Assembly (NCBI GenBank): GCA_020740775.1
Contig: JAHEWK010000019.1
Location: 186,001-250,000, forward strand
Length of the DNA stretch: 64,000 bases
Source of the DNA: Ilyonectria destructans
Taxonomy: Eukaryota; Ascomycota; Sordariomycetes; Hypocreales; Nectriaceae
Direction: 5' to 3'
A program made the position numbers and the translations under genes. The notes under the pieces are model-generated. The model saw only the letters and a list, made by a program, of their open reading frames with translations. It ran no database searches and was not told the origin of the DNA. Positions 24,758-35,641 of the stretch are shown here, in pieces (within the stretch, counting starts at the first letter, position 1; each line of letters begins with the position of its first letter).

Positions 24758-25151
24758 TGTTACGGCCCAGGTTAAGACCAGGCGGTTACAACTGGCAGAA
24801 CTATAACGGTACCTACTTTTTCCTCCCTATTAGCCTAAAGGCCTATACATAATAGACCAGTATTAGTGCTCCACTTGCAACTCTTATCAATAAGACTGAC
24901 AGTCTTATTAATAAGCCTTATAAAGGCACCACTAAGACTATATAAGGTATCTAATATATAGATACAGTTATTTAGCACTTTTATAGGGATAGCCTTACTA
25001 GCTATTAATATACTTAGTTATATTAAATCTACTATTCTACTATTACCAGACTGTAATCTATATTGCTCACTACGACGTCCTAATCCACTTAATTATAAAT
25101 ACTACGCCACTGGACCTACTCTATACCCCTAGGTTAGACCCGACCGTTACA
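24758..25151 (+). repeat. 3' LTR of chromovirus copy 1 (394 bp)
   Basis: Begins TGTTACGGCCCAGG, ends CCGTTACA, preceded by a purine-rich tract and followed by the target duplication AATAA. It differs from the 5' LTR almost entirely by C/T and G/A changes. Confidence 0.9.
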
Positions 25152-25688
25152 AATAAAGTAATATTATTATAAAAGAAATATCCTAATAAAGAATATAAGG
25201 TTAAGGGGTATATAAAGATAAGAGGTAGATAGTATAAGATAGTATAAGATAGTATATTAATAGTATATTATATAGTGATAATAATATAAAATAAGTCTGG
25301 AATTACCCAGAGGGTTTTAGCCTTTTTATAGACAATTTACTTAAAATCCAGCTATTGTATTAAGATAATATATATACTATTGGAAAGCCTAAAATTCCAG
25401 CTTTCTTATAGTACTGTATTTATCCTTATGGGCACTTTCCTTATTAAGTAATATTAATTCCAAATAGTGTATACTTTAAAATTAACTGATTTAAAAGCAC
25501 AGATAGATTAATAAGCCGATTCGGGCTGATTAGTTATACAGTGTTAATATTGCTATTAATACTGTATTTTAGTATATAATTATAGGATTTCTTATAGAAT
25601 TTTTAAGCTATATTTTAAAGCTTAAAGCTTAAAGCTTAATCTTATAAAGAAGTTATAAAGTTATATATTTATAGACTTTAACAATTTC

Positions 25689-26820
25689 TAAAGGCTAATA
25701 CCTCTTTCTAACTGGGAAGCCTTATACTAATTATATTAGAAGATATATCAACTTTACTATTTAGGTTAAATTATACTATATACCTTAATAATATTAAAGC
25801 TATAGGTTTTTATAAAACTATTAACCCCAGTAAAAAGAGTATTAACTAATAGAGTTAAATCGCCAGAAAATAGTAAGTTTAAAATTATTTTAATAGTATT
25901 AAATCTCAAGCTGGCATTAGATAGTCCGTACTGCTTATACTGCTCCTCACTCTAGGCAGGTACCTCTAGAAGTAATAAGACCTAAATAGAGCTTATAACT
26001 AACTGTAAAAAGTCACTCAGCCTTATTACTCTTAATATCTTTATTCAGCCTAAATAAGATCCCTTTTATAGGCTAAAATAAGTACAGAAATACCAATCTA
26101 TTTATATAAGCTAGTAAGCTAATTTTAAGGCAGTTAAAAGAATTATCATTCTTATTACAGCTTATATTATATACTTATCTCAGCTCTATTAATTAGTATA
26201 CTGCCTCTTCTATATAGTATTAATTGGATTTAGTATCAGTATATTAATATATTGGAATAGTTAGCTTAATTAATACTGGAAGATATAATAATTATTCTAG
26301 AGGTATAAATCTAATATTTACTACTAAACACCTAGAATATCCTTACTAATTAAATTATAAAGTTCAGGCAGAAAGTAAAAATACTAATTAAGCTATTCTA
26401 TAGATATACTGCCTATACCTTCTATACTATATTAATATATTTTAAGGCTGGCTATTAAACTGCCTAATAATTAATCTAAATTACTTAATAAAGGCTGTAA
26501 TAGTATTTAACTAAAGGGGTTAATTATACTAATTAGACTTCTATAACGGCTTATATTAGCGGCAGCAGTATTAAGTGAGGGTATTATAAAGCTACTTCTT
26601 TCTATAGTCAGGTTGCCTAAATAGACTATTAGCAGGATTAATAATAATAAAAATATATAGTTATATAATATTAAATAGTAATAATATTATTATCCAGTGG
26701 TTCTTTTTACAATTAGTTATACTTAATTTCAGTATAGCTATATTAATAAGTATATTATATTCATTAGGCGTTAAGAGAAATAGTAGCAATAGCTAAGATA
26801 CTGCAATATAATACAAATTG
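25689..26820. other. AT-rich, RIP-like relic right of the solo LTR
   Basis: Continuation of the unidentified old repeat that hosts both solo LTRs. Stops in all frames. I could not recognise any transposase or polyprotein motif. Confidence 0.45.
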
Positions 26821-26910
26821 TCAACCAGCTGGTAAGAATACAGCAGAATTCTGGCGCATATAGATGCACTAACAGGTGGGATTTAGACCAATAAGAAGCG
26901 CAAAAAGTGC

Positions 26911-26975
26911 GGCACCCGTAAGCTTGCGGCACCCGTATCAAAATGGTGCGGCACCCCTATCAATTGCCATTAATG
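26911..26975 (+). repeat. Three closely spaced GTGCGGCACCC-type repeats
   Basis: The unit TGCGGCACCC occurs three times within about 65 bp (AAAGTGCGGCACCCGTA, CTTGCGGCACCCGTA, ATGGTGCGGCACCCCTA). Composition returns to normal here, at the edge of the AT-rich block. It could be the subterminal repeat of a DNA transposon; no matching inverted copy was found at the left edge. Confidence 0.6.
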
Positions 26976-27030
26976 TATATATATTATATGAAAAAATTCA
27001 ATTCAGGTCTCTGTACTAAAGCTAAGTAAG

Positions 27031-28016
27031 CTAAAGACATCCAGCCTCTTTATAATATCGGTAAGCTCCCGGATGCAGGGGCACAGGAGACTGCGCCATG
27101 TTTTTCGGTTTAAGAGGGTATGTCAGAGGACTCTTCTCTGGGCGCAGATGGTGGTATTGGCCCTCTAGACTCGCACGTGTCTCGACCAAGCACCAGATTA
27201 GCAAATAAGCAACTTCCTCTGGGAGGTTGTTGCGAACCAGCACCACAAAGTCAGCGAAGTCGAGGCAAGGCAATAGCTGTTTCAGCAAGGGCCAAAATCC
27301 TGCTGGTAGTGGCCTAGCATCAGGCCGAGTAGCTCCAGGGTTGCTCTCCGCCAAGCGAGCCAGTGCAGTAGATTCAGCGGGCAAAGGGATAAAGCCCTTT
27401 TGCTCAATCACACTTTCCCACTAAGGTGTTATGATGGCTTCTTGCAGTAAGGCATCTGCTTTTCCATCTATTACCAAAGCTATAGCTTCCTCTGGGCGAG
27501 TTCCCATGATATACTCCCCTCCCCACAATTTAAGCTCGGCATCGTTAACGCCGTAAGCTTTCATTATCTCAGATGCAACGTAACTAATGAAGTTGGTGCC
27601 GTCGTTATGCGATGTGGCTATTCTTAGAGCTGGCTTTAGCTGCCGCAGTTCGTCAAAGGAATGAATGTTATACTCAGGGCTTATGGCGAGAACCATGCGG
27701 TCATCCTGAGGGAGCACCCCGAGAGCATGAAGCAACGGCATAGGTCCATAAGGTTTAAATATGCCTTGGCCAGTGAGGGCGGTGCTCAATAGCTGAGCAG
27801 GCATGGAGATGGATAGCTGTACGCGTCCATCTGAGACGTTGGTAACGGCTTCGAGACCCCCGTCACGCAGATTCCAGATGGCAACCTGACTTCGTGGTCC
27901 CGTGCGATCGCAAAATTGCTATGCAAGCCAGGAACAAATGCAATGGAAGTTGGCCATACCCCAATCTCCTTGAAAGTGGAGTGTGAAAGAGCGCTGTAGT
28001 CGCGGGCCAGATTCAT
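27031..28016 (-). pseudogene. TAXI/NMT1-family solute-binding-like protein, broken
   Basis: Minus strand, start ATG at 28016, end at 27031. The protein resembles the NMT1_3/TAXI family, in bacteria the periplasmic receptors of TRAP transporters: note PQDDRMVLAISPEYNIHSFD, ALRIATSHNDGTNF and LKLWGGEYIMGTRPEEAIAL. Two lesions: a frameshift near 27885, where the open frame from the start (MNLARDYSALSHSTFK...) must change frame to reach IWNLRDGGLEAVTNVSDG, consistent with loss of one base; and an in-frame TAG at 27421-27423, after which the frame stays open (WESVIEQKGFIPLPAES...). The 986-bp span is one base short of 329 codons, matching a single deletion. Fungi have no TRAP permease, so the role is unclear; the family looks bacterial in origin. 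Confidence 0.75.
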
Positions 28017-28751
28017 TCTGCCTGTTTAATTCTCTCAAGTCTGTTGTTGCCATATTGAACGTCGGCTGGATTTCTTGGCTTTTTTAATCTCGCAATGTTG
28101 GCCCAAAATTTTGGTTGTCTCTCCTTGTACATTCCATTATAAGCCAATGGCACTTGTGAGTAACGGACCCGCAAGTCACCATTGCATCCATCTCGGGTCC
28201 TGTCCCGAACTGTGATTCTTTGCGGGGGAATAGGGTGCAATCTCCTGCGTGGCCAACCAAAAGAAATGGTCGGCCCGAGACCCCAGCAGTAGTTGAAATG
28301 CACGGAGTTTGAGGATCGGCGGGATAGGGACGAATGATGCGTTTAGATCTGTCCGTTGGCTCGGGTATTTCTGCGGAGGCCGAAAATGGAAACCGGGAAC
28401 TCGGACTCTTCGAGATTGTCCGGTCTCCGCCCATCCCATACCCGGTCGACAAGAGTTCCGGCTTTTTAATACGTGGCCATAGTAGGCTTGCCTAGGCATC
28501 GAGAGGTGTTCATTCGCTCAATTTTAAGGAATTGGGTGACTGATTCTGTTGGAATGTCTGCTAGTTGCGAGTGCACAATGTTACGCCAGCTATTCCATTC
28601 CACCTTGTCGCTTCAATACACGCTGCCAACCATGCAAAATGGTAGGAACATAATGAGCTACTTCAAAACGTTGTACATCAGATTTGGGGTCAATGTATGA
28701 AGAACTCCATTTGGCTAACACAAAGGGGGGACTCATGCGGTAGAGTACTAT
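28017..28751. other. Intergenic, no supported gene
   Basis: Several overlapping minus-strand open frames (28013-28499) exist in three frames, but none has a recognisable protein and they are mutually exclusive. Probably the 5' flank of the TAXI gene and 3' flank of the aldolase gene. Confidence 0.4.
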
Positions 28752-29549
28752 CTATGCTGTGTTCACGTAGAGTCCGCACGACTCAACTTCTCTGACCCAT
28801 AATTGCCATGGTCTCTCAACCGTCCGCTTCGTTATCTCCCTGGCAACTGAAGATTCCTTGCTGCTCAAATAGGATAAATTCATGCCGGATCCTATACCGC
28901 CGTATGTGGATTGCAGCATTGCGGCAGTAGTTTGGATTACTGCGTTCTTCTGTGTATATATAGCCCACATGACGGCAATCTCAATACTGTCCGCCACCAC
29001 GGTGAACCTATGGCCCCGCATGAGTGTAGCCCGGTTGCTGTTGTCAAAGGTCTTGGCCAGAGCTACTCCCGTCTGTTCATTGCGGACTAGCATATCAGCT
29101 CCCTGAGCCGGATCTCTATGCTCGGCGATATCAAACATAGCAGCACCATTAGCGCCTAGAAAACCCGCCATGTGATAACAAGCTTTCAATGGCGCGTCCG
29201 AGATAGCATAAGGGACTACCGCTTCCGAGTGGCTATGAACAACCGCGCGAATATCTGGATGACGCTTGTAGATCTCTGAATGAATCCTTCTTTCCTCATA
29301 ACCCTTGGAGGATGTGAACTCGACTGGCTCTGCGTTGTCGACTTTGTATGCTATTAGATCCTTTGGTGAGGAGATGGTCCCGGGAGCAATTGAATGTGAC
29401 ATGATAAAGATATTGTGATGAAGAGGGTGTCGAAACGAAAGGTGACTATAAGCGTCAAGTACTCGATTAAGGTGAAGAATGTGGCAACCGTTAATAAACT
29501 TGCGATAGTACGATTGAAGGATAAGGGATTTGTTTGCGGTGGCTTCCAT
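28752..29549 (-). CDS. Class II aldolase/adducin-family protein
   Basis: Intronless, 265 codons, minus strand. The family uses a Zn ion held by histidines to cleave or isomerise sugar phosphates and related hydroxy-acids. Visible: the N-terminal substrate region LNRVLDAYSHLSFRHPLHHN, the catalytic acid and metal ligands in RRIHSEIYKRHPDIRAVVHS with HSHSEA, and the later His in LMRGHRFTVVAD. Length fits the family. No targeting signal. The start at 29549 gives a natural N-terminus; a later Met is less likely because it would remove the first helix. It sits in a minus-strand row with the TAXI, dienelactone hydrolase and NmrA-like genes, suggesting a shared catabolic or biosynthetic role. Substrate unknown. 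Confidence 0.85.
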   Translation of the reverse strand: MEATANKSLILQSYYRKFINGCHILHLNRVLDAYSHLSFRHPLHHNIFIMSHSIAPGTISSPKDLIAYKVDNAEPVEFTSSKGYEERRIHSEIYKRHPDIRAVVHSHSEAVVPYAISDAPLKACYHMAGFLGANGAAMFDIAEHRDPAQGADMLVRNEQTGVALAKTFDNSNRATLMRGHRFTVVADSIEIAVMWAIYTQKNAVIQTTAAMLQSTYGGIGSGMNLSYLSSKESSVAREITKRTVERPWQLWVREVESCGLYVNTA

Positions 29550-29989
29550 GGTGGAGGTGTAAAGGGAGAATCAAGAGTTGCCAGTAGAAATATATCCCCC
29601 TCGGTGTAGAGTATGTTGCTTTGGGGGGCTTTGGAGGAAGAAAGAATGGTGAAATATATACTGTCCAGGGCATTCCAGAGGGCCATGCAGTATTTGCTAG
29701 TCAGTTTAGGTTCGGACGTAACGATCCGAGATACCGGCCGTGTGTGCGGTCGCCGAGTCCCTTTCCCTCACCAAAAGTTCACCGTGCCAGGGCCATTCAT
29801 GAATTTTTTATCCCGGATATAATGCTTCAATCGTTTAAATTTTTTTTAATTTCTTTTTTAGATAAAGGGTCCATACTGTCACATCGATCAATATTGATAG
29901 AGTTTCATCGTGCAAATTAATCCCGGTTCTATGTTGTTAAAATGTGCTTGACTCCAATCAGTTCCACCAGCTTCACCCCAAGTATAAGA
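29550..29989. promoter_or_regulatory. Intergenic between the aldolase and the dienelactone hydrolase genes
   Basis: About 440 bp without a supported gene. It must hold the aldolase promoter (minus strand) and the terminator of the hydrolase gene. Confidence 0.35.
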
Positions 29990-30792
29990 TTAATCCTGGT
30001 GCAACCACTGTCGAAACCAGAGCGACGCTGCATTTTTGGCTCTTTCCATCCCCTCCCTCTCGCCATTTTTCCGTGGATCCCCTCTTATAGCAAACCCATG
30101 CTCGAGTCCAGGAAAGTACTGGTAATCATATGCCACACCCGTCTTTGGCAAAACCTGCAGGCTGTATGCCTTTAATTCTTCAGTAAACATATGATCAAAC
30201 TCGGGTGCTATAATCTGCGTCGGAATATTGATGTTTCCGATGTCTTGCTTTTCGAGCATCGAAGGGTGGGCAGTTGATATACAATCGACGAGATGTTTGC
30301 CCTTAGCCGCAAGACGAAAAACACCCCATCCACCATAGCAGTACCCAATAGCCCCAATGCGAGAATAGGACAACTTCAAAGATTCCGCGAATCTGATAAT
30401 CTCCGGTTCTCGCACAGCCTTGGAGTTGCGCTTGAGGAATGCGCTCAAGTCGAGCTCATTGTATCGGCTTTGATCCAAGAGGATGTCACTAGGCAAGACC
30501 TCTCCGCCAAAACTATGAGATACAAGTTGCGATAAGAAATCTTGTTCATCATCGTCTCGGCTCTGGGAATAACTCACCAGTCAGGTACATAGACAGTGGC
30601 ATCGACCTCTTCAGCAAAGTGATCGGCAAGGATCCGGATGTTCTCAAACGTCCAACCGAAGAGGTCATGGATCACTATGATGGCCACCTCTTTGTTCGAG
30701 CCTGTAGCATAGCAGTTGAGTCCTGCGACATTCTCATCCCGGCCGTTAGTTTTGGCCTCCCACCGAAACCCTTTGAGACAACAATCCGCCAT
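29990..30792 (-). CDS. Dienelactone hydrolase family protein
   Basis: Minus strand, exons 30578-30792 and 29990-30512 with a 65-bp GT-AG intron; 245 codons, the usual length. Alpha/beta-hydrolase with a Cys-His-Asp triad. Visible: AIIVIHDLFGWTFENIR (oxyanion and early strand), GEVLPSD, the nucleophile elbow GYCYGGWG with Cys, the Asp region IIAPEFDHMF and the His in LEHGFAIRGD. In some fungal aromatic-polyketide clusters such proteins hydrolyse or cyclise lactones; in catabolism they open dienelactones. Which applies is not shown. Cytosolic by sequence. One of the better preserved genes of the 27-41 kb group. Confidence 0.88.
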
Positions 30793-31913
30793 GATAGTAG
30801 TGGGATAAAAGGATAATTGGTGATTTGGCTAGGAACGTGCTGTTAATCAAAAGCCGTTCTCGTTAAATGTGGAGGGGTTATGAACAAGTAGCCGAGAGCC
30901 CATGGAATCATTATTTTATATCTCAGCTCTCAGTGACCGTTTTATCTCCAGCCTGGAAAAAGGTTACATGTCGCGTGCGTGCGTGGGCAGGCAGTATCAA
31001 CCCGAGGTTTTTTCCCAGTAAATGGACCCGTTACCTCCGTATTGTCCGCTTAGCCCTCGTAATGGTTTCGGTAAAGCTATAGGAATCCGAACATGAATCT
31101 CGCTGGCATAGCGACTTTTGTGGGTTAAAGTGGAGCACATTCATCAAAGTATATCTCGGGGAGCTTGCAAAAGTCGGCTGAACCCAACCCGAAACACGAA
31201 AAGATGGACCAAGGTCAGCATAAAGGACCCGGTATAACTAGAGGCGGGGCCGAGCCAACGCTCGGTCATTCGCAAGGTATTCCGTCGGAGTTAAGAACGG
31301 AAACTGATCCTTAAGCACCGAACGGCCCCACCGTCCCGCGGTTATGCTGTTTGGTGTGGAGGGTGGACAGACGGATGTGGTCGTTCGGCTCTCGCTTCTT
31401 TACTAAAGTCCGATATGCCGACAAAGTGCGAATACTTGCGTGTTTGGTTGCCCCACCGACGTTGGCACTCTTGCAGTCTGCAAAGTCTACACGTCACTCG
31501 TTTGTTGACGAGGATTTTCCAACCTCTCCTGTTGGAGGTGGGTAAGTAGGGTGAATGTATGGATACTTTCGAGATGCTCCTAGGTAGATTTAGGTTATAG
31601 ACTTATGGCAGAGTATGCCAATGCGGCTATGATTGTCTAGATTATTTCCTACCTCGTCTCTGCTGTATCAAGGACGATTCAGTTACTAGCATAAAGGCAA
31701 AGAAACACAGTTCTTCAGCTATGACTATTTCCTCAAGCCTCGAATACCAATTCCTGTTATTTTTATTTTTTTTTAAAAAAAAAAAAATCTTAAATATGAT
31801 AAAACGTCCTTTCTATCTCCAGATCTTCGTCCCATGCCACCGTGAAGGTACATGAAACACTTCCGACGTATCGTACTTAATCTTCATCGATGAACCGTTA
31901 GGTAGCTCAGGTT
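30793..31913. other. Intergenic, 1.1 kb, low-complexity A/T run inside
   Basis: No supported gene. Contains a T-then-A homopolymer run near 31757-31786 and GC-rich sequence near 31230-31340. Presumably the hydrolase promoter lies at the left end. Confidence 0.4.
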
Positions 31914-32726
31914 CTATTCGTGAGATTCTTCAATATCCAGTACCCGCATGTACCCTGCGACAAACCCTCTTGCGATTCTTGACAGTAACTCCAGCCCATA
32001 CTTCCGCAAAGGATTCTCGCCCTTGCTGGTTACACCTACCGCACCAAGCTCAGCATATGACTTTTGCAAAGCAAATTCAATAAAGGCATCGCCCAAGTCT
32101 GAGTATGTAACGGCCACTCCAACCGATTCTATACTGATTTCCATACCGCTCGGTTCGTCATCCACAAGAGCAGACGGTTGCACCAGCAAAAGCAATAACA
32201 GGTCCGGCGAGGCCGCTAAAATCGATGTAGCCCGGCGTAGATCTAGATATGGATGATAAAATGCTATCTTGAGGAGCCAGAGAATCACCGCTGGTTCTTG
32301 TGTGGCGAAGCGGTCGTTCTATGTGGAGGATGACAAGAGAATTACCCGCGGTCTTCTCCATTCCTCCGAATAAGACGACTTCAAATCATTAGCCGCGGCA
32401 ACAATCGACTTGGCAGCGTCCTGGATTATATGGCAACCAGGGAGATTCTCATTCTCGCCCACAGCACATATGATGATATCGGCGCCGCGTATGCAGTCTC
32501 GTACGGCTGGCGTGTCGGTAAGTTGTCCCTCCCGGATATGAATATTCGAAAAGGAGGCGAGCTTAGGTAACAGCCGAAGAAGTTTGGATTTCGAGCGGAC
32601 CATGAGCCTCAACTCGGAAGAGGAATTCTCAAAGTCTTGGCGTTTGATAAAAGAACGAACTGTCGCGCTGCCTGTGCCGCCAGTTGCCCCAAAAATGGCA
32701 ATTCGTCGCGGATGTGTGAGAGCCAT
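31914..32726 (-). pseudogene. NmrA-like NAD(P)-binding reductase with one premature stop
   Basis: Minus strand; ATG 32726 is the likely start (an upstream in-frame Met at 32759 also exists). The Rossmann loop GATGGTGSATV follows the start directly, as in NmrA-like/isoflavone-reductase-like proteins; RLMVRSKSKL is the NADP-preferring arginine region. The frame is continuous for 270 codons except for one TAG at 32319-32321 after ILLSSST. The protein after it (NDRFATQEPAVILWLLKIAF, then GVAVTYSDLGDAFIEFAL) is typical of the family, so the stop is a recent nonsense change and not a natural end. Homologues act as reductases in anthraquinone and xanthone pathways. Inactive as sequenced unless read through. 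Confidence 0.8.
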
Positions 32727-32759
32727 GTTTAAAACGAGTACGCTTAGGTGATCAATCAA

Positions 32760-33333
32760 AGGCTTCCACCGAGTTATACTGGGCTTGAGGAGGAAAAGAA
32801 TTGGATAAGTGATAAGCGGTTCCAGTCGATGACGGTTAGACCTCCCAAGCCATAGCTTTTATATGTTACCCAACCAAGCCTCGGCATCGGCCTCGGACTT
32901 TATTCCGATATAGTAGTGAGAGCCCCCTGATACTCACTCTTGTTGTCAATTTGCGGTCACTCAACGAGACCGAGTCATGGCGTTACCGAAGGCGCTTGGA
33001 CTGACATCATCCATCACGCTACAAGTGTCATGGAGGAGAGCGTCCCGACTTCATCGTTCGTAGAAGGTGTGGCAGGTTCCATTTCGTCTGATACATCGAA
33101 CTGAGCCATGGTTGTCCGTGATGCCCCAACTTGTAGTGAAAGTCTGATGGAACGCGGTCACATGCTGCGACTGAATTTGACTTGGATCGTGAAACCGCCC
33201 CCCCATGCCAGAGATCGGACAGCAGTCTTATGAACGTCCTCATATTTATCCTTTAGGTAGTTAATGGAAGAGGTTCAACAAGTACCATCCGACGATGCGA
33301 GGTTTCCTTGCCACGGGCTACAGGACGAAGCTC
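32760..33333. other. Intergenic between the NmrA-like and questin-oxidase-like loci
   Basis: No supported gene or repeat. Contains the NmrA-like gene promoter on its left. Confidence 0.4.
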
Positions 33334-34845
33334 CTACCAATCATAATTCAATATACTCTTTCTTGCTCCATGATATTTCTTTACATGCTTGAACAACGTG
33401 TACTTTCTGAGCCCGCCAACAATGAGACCGCGACCCGACCATTAATGAATGGCATCAACTCCCAATCCGAATCCAGTCCAGCCGTCGAACTCTGCTATGA
33501 ACTTTGCCGCTGCTAGCTTGTAGAATCCATCTTCAGCTCCTCTCAGCTCCTCCACCACCTTTAAGGCTCGGACTACTTTAGGCCAATGCACATCGTTGGA
33601 CCACTTGCTCTCCAAGGTGCTCTTATAGATAGCATCCCAACTGAGATGGTCCGTCTTAAACGACTTAGTTGTATCGGGTCCAAAACTTGGCTATAGCTGT
33701 GTAAGATAGAATAAAATTGTGAACAACCCATATTACTTTATAATGGGGATTCTATGCTGCTCTGGTATAAGAGGAAGCAGGATGCGGAGAGCATGACCGA
33801 CCGTTAAAATATAAGCGAGGTAAAAGTCAAAGCCGCCCTCCGCATTCACTGTGTTTACCGCGAGTTCTGCGGCTGTCTGCAATCAGTCTTTGAGCTATAT
33901 AGTTGCATCCTCTACCATTAAAGCGTTCCAGTGCTCCAGAATCTCCGACTTATATTGGGGGAGTAGGGCGAAAATATTAGCAAATCCCAGGTGCTCAGAG
34001 TAGCCGTTAAAGCGGTTATCGTTATGAAGCCTCTCCAGGACCTCTGCCAAGCTCGTTATTTTATATATCGAGTTATCCGGCAGTAGAGAGTCTAGATACT
34101 TATATATCTAGTTATACTCAGTACAACTAAGGCTCAGAGCCTTAGTAATGACTTCTTTATAATCGAATTTATAGCCATATGTAAGGTAAATAAATGGATG
34201 ACCGACTAAAACCCCTAATTAGTGCAGCTCGACAAGCAGACTGAATAGTAGATTATATATATGCCCGCCAGAGAACCTATTAATTAATATCTCTATACCT
34301 AAATAAAGATAGTCCTCTACGACCTTATTCCAATTTCTGCCATTTTTCTCGACCTTAGAGTCAAAGTAATTAACATACACAGCTGTATATCTGCAGTTAT
34401 CTCGTATTAATTCTCGCCCCAAGATAATTTAAAACTAGAGATTTAACCTACTTCTTTTGGCCTAGGTATACCCTCCAGTTCTTATGCGTGATGGCGTTCC
34501 TTAATATACTACCATCAACGGCAGTAAGATTTAGTGCCTCTCCTGCATATATCTCCTCTAATTTGGTGCTGCTAGCTCCCAGGAGGTAGGAAGATCCAAG
34601 AGCCTAATTGTGTCACGCATTAGCTCCCAAAAACTTCTGATGGGTGTCACTTTGAGAATGCTGAGTCTTACATGAGGTACATGGTTATGGAAAAGCAACC
34701 TTGGGTCGCGGAGAACTGCGTGAGCTGCGTGATTCTGCCCAAGGAGTTTGGCGAGTGTTTTCGTGGCATCATCCTTGTGATCAATCAAGCGATATACAGG
34801 CGCCCTTCCCAGGGTGTTGGATGGGGTGCCGGCTTGAGACGTCAT
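33334..34845 (-). pseudogene. Questin-oxidase-like (DUF4243) protein, RIP-damaged
   Basis: Minus strand, ATG 34845 to a stop near 33334. The start (LGRAPVYRLIDHKDDA) leads to FHNHVPH; an intron (GTAAGA...ATTAG) then joins to ALGSSYLLGASSTKLEEIY, the family's conserved N-terminal His-rich segment. Later pieces: HKNWRVYLGQ, NWNKVVEDYLYLGIEI, then after another probable intron HPFIYLTYGYKFDYKEVI, LGFANIFALLPQYKSEILEH, GGFDFYLAYILTVGHALRIL and FKTDHLSWDAIYKSTLESKW. Stops such as TAG/TAA/TGA and AT enrichment between about 33.66 and 34.55 kb show RIP-like decay, and exons in the middle cannot be placed exactly. In intact form this family oxidatively opens anthraquinone rings or their relatives. 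Not functional. Confidence 0.75.
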
Positions 34846-35641
34846 GGTGAGGTTGTGGAGGGTTTCGGATGCTGGAGGTTTGTTCAAATGACACGGTAAA
34901 CTTGGGTCAAAACATATACACACGATAGTTTTTTTCTTTCTTTTTTCTTTTTTTTCGCTCACCGGATGCATTGTTACTTTATACATGGTTATGGACTTAT
35001 GAATGACCAGCACATAACGCACAAGTGGGCATCCGCCACAAGTGACAAGCTGTGGCAATTCGTTACCACATGGGGTTGTTTCCGCTCGGAATCCCTCCCG
35101 AATCACCGCCTTTGGCCTTTAAGGTACGTACTCACAAACGACTTCATCATCGTGGCGGGGATGCGGGACATTGATGGGATGAATCAAGCGGGACCTAACA
35201 GACCCCCCCCCCCCCCCCAGTCGCGACGATGACGGTTCCCCGCCTTTCAGTCTCGGACAACGCAACTTGGCAATTTTCCGCTTTACCCCGGACTTTCTGA
35301 GAAACACCGACATTAGATTGGACTGCGTAGTACCATCTAAACCAGGATAGGTAGACTAATCCCATACTAGTCTACATTCCGTAGTCTAGTGTTTGTCACT
35401 TGTGGAGACGATGCTGATGGGCCGCAGATCGTTCTGTTTCAGGCGCAAAGCGGAGTTGGCTACGTTTCTTGCCCATGGAGGTGGAGGAGTGGAACTTCCA
35501 TGACAATCTTCGAACAACACAGCATCTCTCAGCAGCGCACGCTGCAAGATAACAAACCCTCGACGATATCATCATTGCTCCATCATAGAGATTTCGCTCT
35601 CGTGACGTCAACAGCTGCAACAAGAGTTGGCAGAAATTCCA
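34846..35641. promoter_or_regulatory. Divergent intergenic region upstream of the Zn2Cys6 gene
   Basis: About 800 bp shared by the questin-oxidase-like locus (left, minus) and the Zn2Cys6 gene (right, plus). Contains a homopolymer run of C near 35204-35218 and T-rich stretches near 34929-34956. No recognised operator. Confidence 0.4.

Larger units (their letters stand above)
16743..25151 (+). mobile_element. Ty3/gypsy chromovirus, complete but RIP-inactivated (copy 1), TSD AATAA
   Basis: 8409-bp LTR retrotransposon bounded by two 394-bp LTRs and the 5-bp duplication AATAA (16738-16742 and 25152-25156). Gene order on the plus strand is gag, protease, reverse transcriptase, RNase H, integrase, chromodomain, the order of Metaviridae chromoviruses. 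A purine tract (AGAGGGGAGA) sits just left of the 3' LTR. The whole element is AT-rich with stops in every coding frame, mostly TAA/TAG for CAA/CAG and TGA/TAG for TGG. It is related to, but clearly diverged from, the element at 43227-51833. It carries an antisense reading frame after the chromodomain (separate entry). Confidence 0.92.
16715..25683. repeat. Solo LTR, copy B, split by a chromovirus; TSD ATTTC
   Basis: The left 28 bp (16715-16742, starting TATTAGAGG for TGTTAGAGG) and the right 532 bp (25152-25683, ending TTTAACA) together match solo LTR A from end to end. The outer flanks carry the direct repeat ATTTC (16710-16714 and 25684-25688). The interruption is the chromovirus at 16743-25151, itself flanked by AATAA. 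Order of events: old repeat, then the LTR element, then LTR-LTR deletion (or later), then chromovirus insertion and RIP. Confidence 0.85.

Noticed and set aside
15400..26800. AT-rich block as mitochondrial DNA inserted in the nucleus
   Set aside because: LTRs, target duplications and chromovirus domains explain it; no mitochondrial gene or rRNA pattern was seen.
26911..26975. Short regular repeats as a CRISPR array
   Set aside because: Only three degenerate 10-bp units, no spacers of constant length, and a eukaryotic context.
28013..28499. Overlapping minus-strand ORFs as an extra gene upstream of the TAXI locus
   Set aside because: Three mutually exclusive frames without recognisable protein or splice-supported structure.
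31757..31786. T-then-A run as a terminator or retroposon tail
   Set aside because: No transcript end or retroposon body with target duplication could be attached to it.
35204..35218. Homopolymer C run as a functional element
   Set aside because: Simple homopolymer in an intergenic region; could also be a sequencing-length artefact.
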